Below, in pieces: positions 5,150 to 7,632 of a stretch of DNA of 7,632 nucleotides. The first letter of the stretch is position 1. Each line of letters starts with the position of its first letter. The DNA is taken from NCBI GenBank assembly GCA_938017885.1, contig CALIJD010000141.1, positions 1 through 7,632 of the forward strand. Reading direction: 5' to 3'. Source of the stretch: an uncultured Granulicatella sp. (GTDB lineage: Bacteria > Bacillota > Bacilli > Lactobacillales > Aerococcaceae). The notes under the pieces were generated by a model, which was not told the DNA's origin, ran no database searches, and worked only from the letters and a program-made list of their open reading frames with translations. The position numbers and the translations under genes are program-made.

Positions 5150-5178
5150 ATGATAGCATGGAAAATAGAAAGCAAAAA
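5150..5178 (-). promoter_or_regulatory. Possible promoter of the oligopeptide-binding protein gene
   Basis: On the - strand, TTTTTG (rc of 5173-5178) and TATCAT (rc of 5150-5155) are 17 bases apart; the -35 box is poor. The direct repeat GATAGC (5141-5146 and 5152-5157) overlaps the -10 box. A weak CodY-like match, AATTTTCTG followed by a degenerate half, lies at 5178-5192. Confidence 0.4.
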
Positions 5179-5258
5179 ATTTTCTGCTCATATCAAAAAA
5201 TAACTCTAACTTTCATTCGTAGAACCAAATCCCTCCCTTTATGAAGCTATATTCGTTC

Positions 5259-5287
5259 TTGCATTTCCTAAAAATCTAGTTTATGAT
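5259..5287 (+). promoter_or_regulatory. Promoter of the first paralogous membrane protein gene
   Basis: TTGCAT (5259-5264) and TATGAT (5282-5287) are separated by 17 bases. The start site would fall near 5294, downstream of an in-frame ATG at 5288, which supports the later start codon at 5330. The promoter resembles that of the second paralogue (TTGCAC, and a shared TTATGATAT). Confidence 0.78.
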
Positions 5288-5329
5288 ATGTGTATTATAA
5301 ACATATTATTTAAGAAGGGAACTTTATTT

Positions 5330-6325
5330 ATGAAAGAAAATCGCAATCACGGATTTAAGCTACGTCTTATTTTCGGAATCATTTTAATCGCCCTAGCTGG
5401 TGTTGTCTTATTCAGCTTAAATAAATCTACTCCAGAAGACTTAGTAAAAGCAGGAAAAGTGTTTGATGTCGCTCGAAGGGAAGACGGAGATACACAAGTG
5501 GTTAAGGTCACTCAAATTTCTAGTAATCCTGTGGCTACGGTCGATAGTGGAAAATCAAAACTGTATATTATTGAATATTTAAAAGAAGATAATACGTATG
5601 GAATTATCGGACTTGAAGTTCCTGCTGATTCAAAATTAGCTTCTGATTTAATTTCAAAAAATGATACATTGCCAAACAATCCAGAATTAGTTAAAGTCAC
5701 TGTCATCGATTCTTTCCGTAATAAAAAAGCCATTGAAGACTACGATTCTAAATTTACAGAAGTTTTGAATGATAATAATTTATTATCTGGTAATTCACAA
5801 ACGGTTTACTATCTATCTACATCTGAATCATCTTCTTCAGCTCAAGGTGGCATGTATGTAGCAATTGGGCTTTCAGCAGCTGGACTTCTTTTCGTTGGAT
5901 TAGCTTTCCTAAAACGTAAGAAAGTAAATGCAGCTTACGATGAATTGTATGCAGCTTACCCAGAACTAAATGGTAACTTAGACTTAATGTTACAAAACGC
6001 AACTTATGCTGATGACGAAACACGAGTTTATATTTATAAAAATCACTTCTTTACAACGCTTAGCGGGTTAGAAGTTTATGATTTAACTCAAGCAAATCGT
6101 ATTTATCATTATCAAATCAACCATAAACGTTATGGAATCACAACAAACCGCGATTCATATATCGTATTCTTGACTGATAATACAAGTTATAGAAAGAAAA
6201 AAACAAAAATTCAAATTGTAAATATCGGTGAAGAAACCGATAACTTCTTACAACCTTTCTTCTTTGCAGCTCACCAAGAGTTCCCTAACTTAGAAGTTGG
6301 TTACGAAAAAAATAGACCGTTTTAA
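5330..6325 (+). CDS. Two-helix membrane protein of unknown function, paralogue 1
   Basis: 331 residues; I do not recognise a named family. Membrane helix 1 spans about residues 11-29 and helix 2 about 175-194, the latter followed by KRKK. With basic residues at both cytosolic ends, the charge pattern places both termini inside and residues 30-174 outside. The outer part is polar, lacks Cys, and ends in a Ser-rich stretch (163-170). The inner part (about 202-331) looks beta-rich, opens with DELYAAYPEL, and contains IYKNHFF, VYDLTQANRIYHY, FLQPFFFAA and a final NRPF. Such a layout, a small outer domain, one loop and a beta-rich inner domain, would suit sensing or membrane scaffolding, but this is only inference. 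The start at 5330 is chosen because AAGAAGGGA precedes it and the earlier ATG at 5288 lies within the promoter region. It has its own promoter and terminator. Confidence 0.82.
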   Translation: MKENRNHGFKLRLIFGIILIALAGVVLFSLNKSTPEDLVKAGKVFDVARREDGDTQVVKVTQISSNPVATVDSGKSKLYIIEYLKEDNTYGIIGLEVPADSKLASDLISKNDTLPNNPELVKVTVIDSFRNKKAIEDYDSKFTEVLNDNNLLSGNSQTVYYLSTSESSSSAQGGMYVAIGLSAAGLLFVGLAFLKRKKVNAAYDELYAAYPELNGNLDLMLQNATYADDETRVYIYKNHFFTTLSGLEVYDLTQANRIYHYQINHKRYGITTNRDSYIVFLTDNTSYRKKKTKIQIVNIGEETDNFLQPFFFAAHQEFPNLEVGYEKNRPF

Positions 6326-6356
6326 TTTGGACTAAAAATTCTCGCAAATGGATAAA

Positions 6357-6397
6357 TCTCCTCTTTACTGGACACCCCAGTAAAGGGGGGATTTTTT
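6357..6397 (+). terminator. Terminator after paralogue 1
   Basis: TCTCCTCTTTACTGG (6357-6371) pairs with CCAGTAAAGGGGGGA (6377-6391), with one or two G-T pairs and the loop ACACC. Six T follow (6392-6397). The core CTTTACTGG/CCAGTAAAG is the same as in the terminator after paralogue 2. Confidence 0.95.
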
Positions 6398-6442
6398 ATC
6401 CAACAATCTTCTATTCTAGTGAGTGAAACTTTAAACAAACCT

Positions 6443-6471
6443 TTGCACTTCAAACTATCTTATGATATATT
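6443..6471 (+). promoter_or_regulatory. Promoter of the second paralogous membrane protein gene
   Basis: TTGCAC (6443-6448) and TATATT (6466-6471) have a 17-base spacer. An overlapping TATGAT at 6461-6466 matches the -10 box of the first gene but would sit only 12 bases after the -35. The leader is about 30 bases. Confidence 0.7.
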
Positions 6472-6507
6472 ATTTCTGCTATACATACCTATAAAAGGAG
6501 AATTATT

Positions 6508-7509
6508 ATGACTGAAAAACGCAATACTCGTGGAATTATTTCACTAATTGTTATGGGAGTTGTCTCATTTCTTATCGCTATTGGACTTGTGGGCTTCTTC
6601 TATTTCTTACAAACTGGAGATAATTTGTATAAACAAGGAAATATCTTCGGTGTAAGTCCTATGAAAGACAATGCAACTACTTCTGTTAAAGTTACTGGAT
6701 TTTTATCGAAGCCAATTGGAGAAGTAGATGGAGGAACTCAATTATATTTAATCGAGTTTACTCGTAAAGATAGCGAAGATTATGGTTATACAAGCCTTGA
6801 AATAAAAGAAGGCGATAAACTGATCGACGAACTCAAAGCTAAACAAGATTACTTAGTCGACAATCCAGTCTATGTTCTCGCAAAAATCCGTAAATCGGAT
6901 GCAGAAGGTGCCGTTATAAACTACTCGAGAACGTTCAAAGAAACGATTAAAGAAGATAAAGATATTTCTCAGTTAGCTGAAACTGAATACTATGTTTCAG
7001 CTGATGAAGCGAATACCGAACGTCTCTATGCTTCGGCTGGAGCTGGTATTGCTGTGTTATTCGGTCTTGTATTCTTCTACTCAGCTTACGCCACTCGTAG
7101 AGGAGAAGATAAAGCGTATGCTGAACTTTATGCAGCTTATCCAGAATTGAATTATTCAATGGATACGGTATTAGAAAATGCGACTTATGTAGATAACCAA
7201 TTAGGCATCATATTATACAAAAATCACCTTATTTCTACATTCAAAAATTTCCAAGTATATGATTTAACAAAAGCTGAGCGTATTTACCATTATATCTACA
7301 CACAAAAATCATATGGTATGACGGTAAGTCGTACTTCACAACTAATCATTTTAGCCTCAGACAAATCTTATCGCAGAAAGAAAACTACTCTTCTCATTAA
7401 GAATGTGGGCGAAGATACCGATGACTTACTACAACCATTCTTCTATGCAGTAAGCCAAGAATTCCCAGAGGTTCTATTAGGATATGAAAACAAAAAGAGA
7501 CCTTTCTAA
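6508..7509 (+). CDS. Two-helix membrane protein of unknown function, paralogue 2
   Basis: 333 residues with the same layout as the upstream gene: membrane helix 1 at about 10-34, an outer region at 35-172, helix 2 at about 173-194 followed by TRRGEDK, and an inner domain at 203-333. By eye, about 70 of the last 130 positions are identical to paralogue 1, including ELYAAYPELN, NATY, YKNH, VYDLT, RIYHY, LQPFF, QEFP and the closing RPF. The outer regions align only loosely but keep a pattern such as VKVT, VDGG/VDSG and LYLIEF/LYIIEY. Thus the inner domain is constrained and the outer domain has diverged, as if the two share a partner inside the cell but meet different signals or ligands outside. 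AAAGGAG seven bases upstream fixes the start. It has its own promoter and terminator. Function unknown. Confidence 0.85.
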   Translation: MTEKRNTRGIISLIVMGVVSFLIAIGLVGFFYFLQTGDNLYKQGNIFGVSPMKDNATTSVKVTGFLSKPIGEVDGGTQLYLIEFTRKDSEDYGYTSLEIKEGDKLIDELKAKQDYLVDNPVYVLAKIRKSDAEGAVINYSRTFKETIKEDKDISQLAETEYYVSADEANTERLYASAGAGIAVLFGLVFFYSAYATRRGEDKAYAELYAAYPELNYSMDTVLENATYVDNQLGIILYKNHLISTFKNFQVYDLTKAERIYHYIYTQKSYGMTVSRTSQLIILASDKSYRRKKTTLLIKNVGEDTDDLLQPFFYAVSQEFPEVLLGYENKKRPF

Positions 7510-7529
7510 ATAAAAGGTCTACTGGTTCA

Positions 7530-7570
7530 AAAAACCCCTTTTACTGGACTACCCAGTAAAGGGGGTTTTT
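7530..7570. terminator. Terminator after paralogue 2, probably bidirectional
   Basis: CCCCTTTTACTGG (7535-7547) pairs with CCAGTAAAGGGGG (7553-7565) with one G-T pair and the loop ACTAC. An A-run on the left and five T on the right extend the stem and allow termination on both strands. The core is nearly identical to the terminator after paralogue 1. Confidence 0.95.
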
Positions 7571-7599
7571 CTCATTAAGAAAGCTCTCCTCAAAGTAAA

Positions 7600-7632
7600 A
7601 GAAAAGAACCCCCAATCCGGCGGTTCTTTTCT
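7600..7632. terminator. Hairpin at the window edge, probable terminator for a convergent gene
   Basis: AGAAAAGAACC (7600-7610) pairs perfectly with GGTTCTTTTCT (7622-7632). Read on the - strand, the hairpin runs into TTTTCTTTTACTTT, which suits termination of a - strand gene beyond the right edge. It is cut off by the window end, so the + strand side cannot be judged. Confidence 0.6.

Overview
This is a low-GC Bacillota chromosome fragment, most likely from the order Lactobacillales (a Carnobacteriaceae/Granulicatella-like member would fit, but the genus is a guess). The signs are strong AAGGAG ribosome binding sites, TTGNNN-N17-TATNNT promoters, lipobox lipoproteins, a hydrolase-sufT gene pair like B. 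subtilis yitV-yitW, and a folT-type ECF transporter gene behind a tetrahydrofolate (THF) riboswitch. It looks like ordinary chromosome, with no phage or transposase gene.

Layout. (1) 1-565, + strand: the 3' end of an alpha/beta hydrolase gene and sufT, closed by an intrinsic terminator. (2) 566-995: a 430-base stretch with no gene, locally GC-rich and packed with inverted repeats: a 22-base perfect palindrome, four mid-size hairpins that partly reuse the same arm sequences, short direct repeats and a large nested hairpin at 902-984. (3) 996-1788, - strand: folT, its THF riboswitch and its promoter. The riboswitch is followed by two helices that compete with each other, which predicts folate repression by hiding the ribosome binding site. 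(4) 1789-3360, + strand: a divergent AraC-type regulator gene translationally coupled (ATGA overlap) to a GNAT acetyltransferase gene, with repeats upstream that could be operators. (5) 3361-5178: a convergent terminator region and an oligopeptide-binding lipoprotein gene on the - strand, without permease genes. (6) 5259-7570, + strand: two tandem paralogous genes for two-helix membrane proteins of unknown function. Each has its own promoter, and they end in near-identical terminators, so the whole transcription unit appears to have been duplicated. (7) The window ends in a third hairpin, probably a terminator shared with a convergent gene beyond the edge.

How the genes relate. Nothing ties all of them into one pathway. 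SufT supports Fe-S cluster maturation, FolT imports folate under folate feedback, and the oligopeptide-binding lipoprotein scavenges peptides; together they suit a nutritionally fastidious host-associated bacterium. The AraC-GNAT pair looks like a small self-contained response unit. The three parts that deserve most attention are the paralogous membrane pair, the structured intergenic block at 566-995 and the folT leader.
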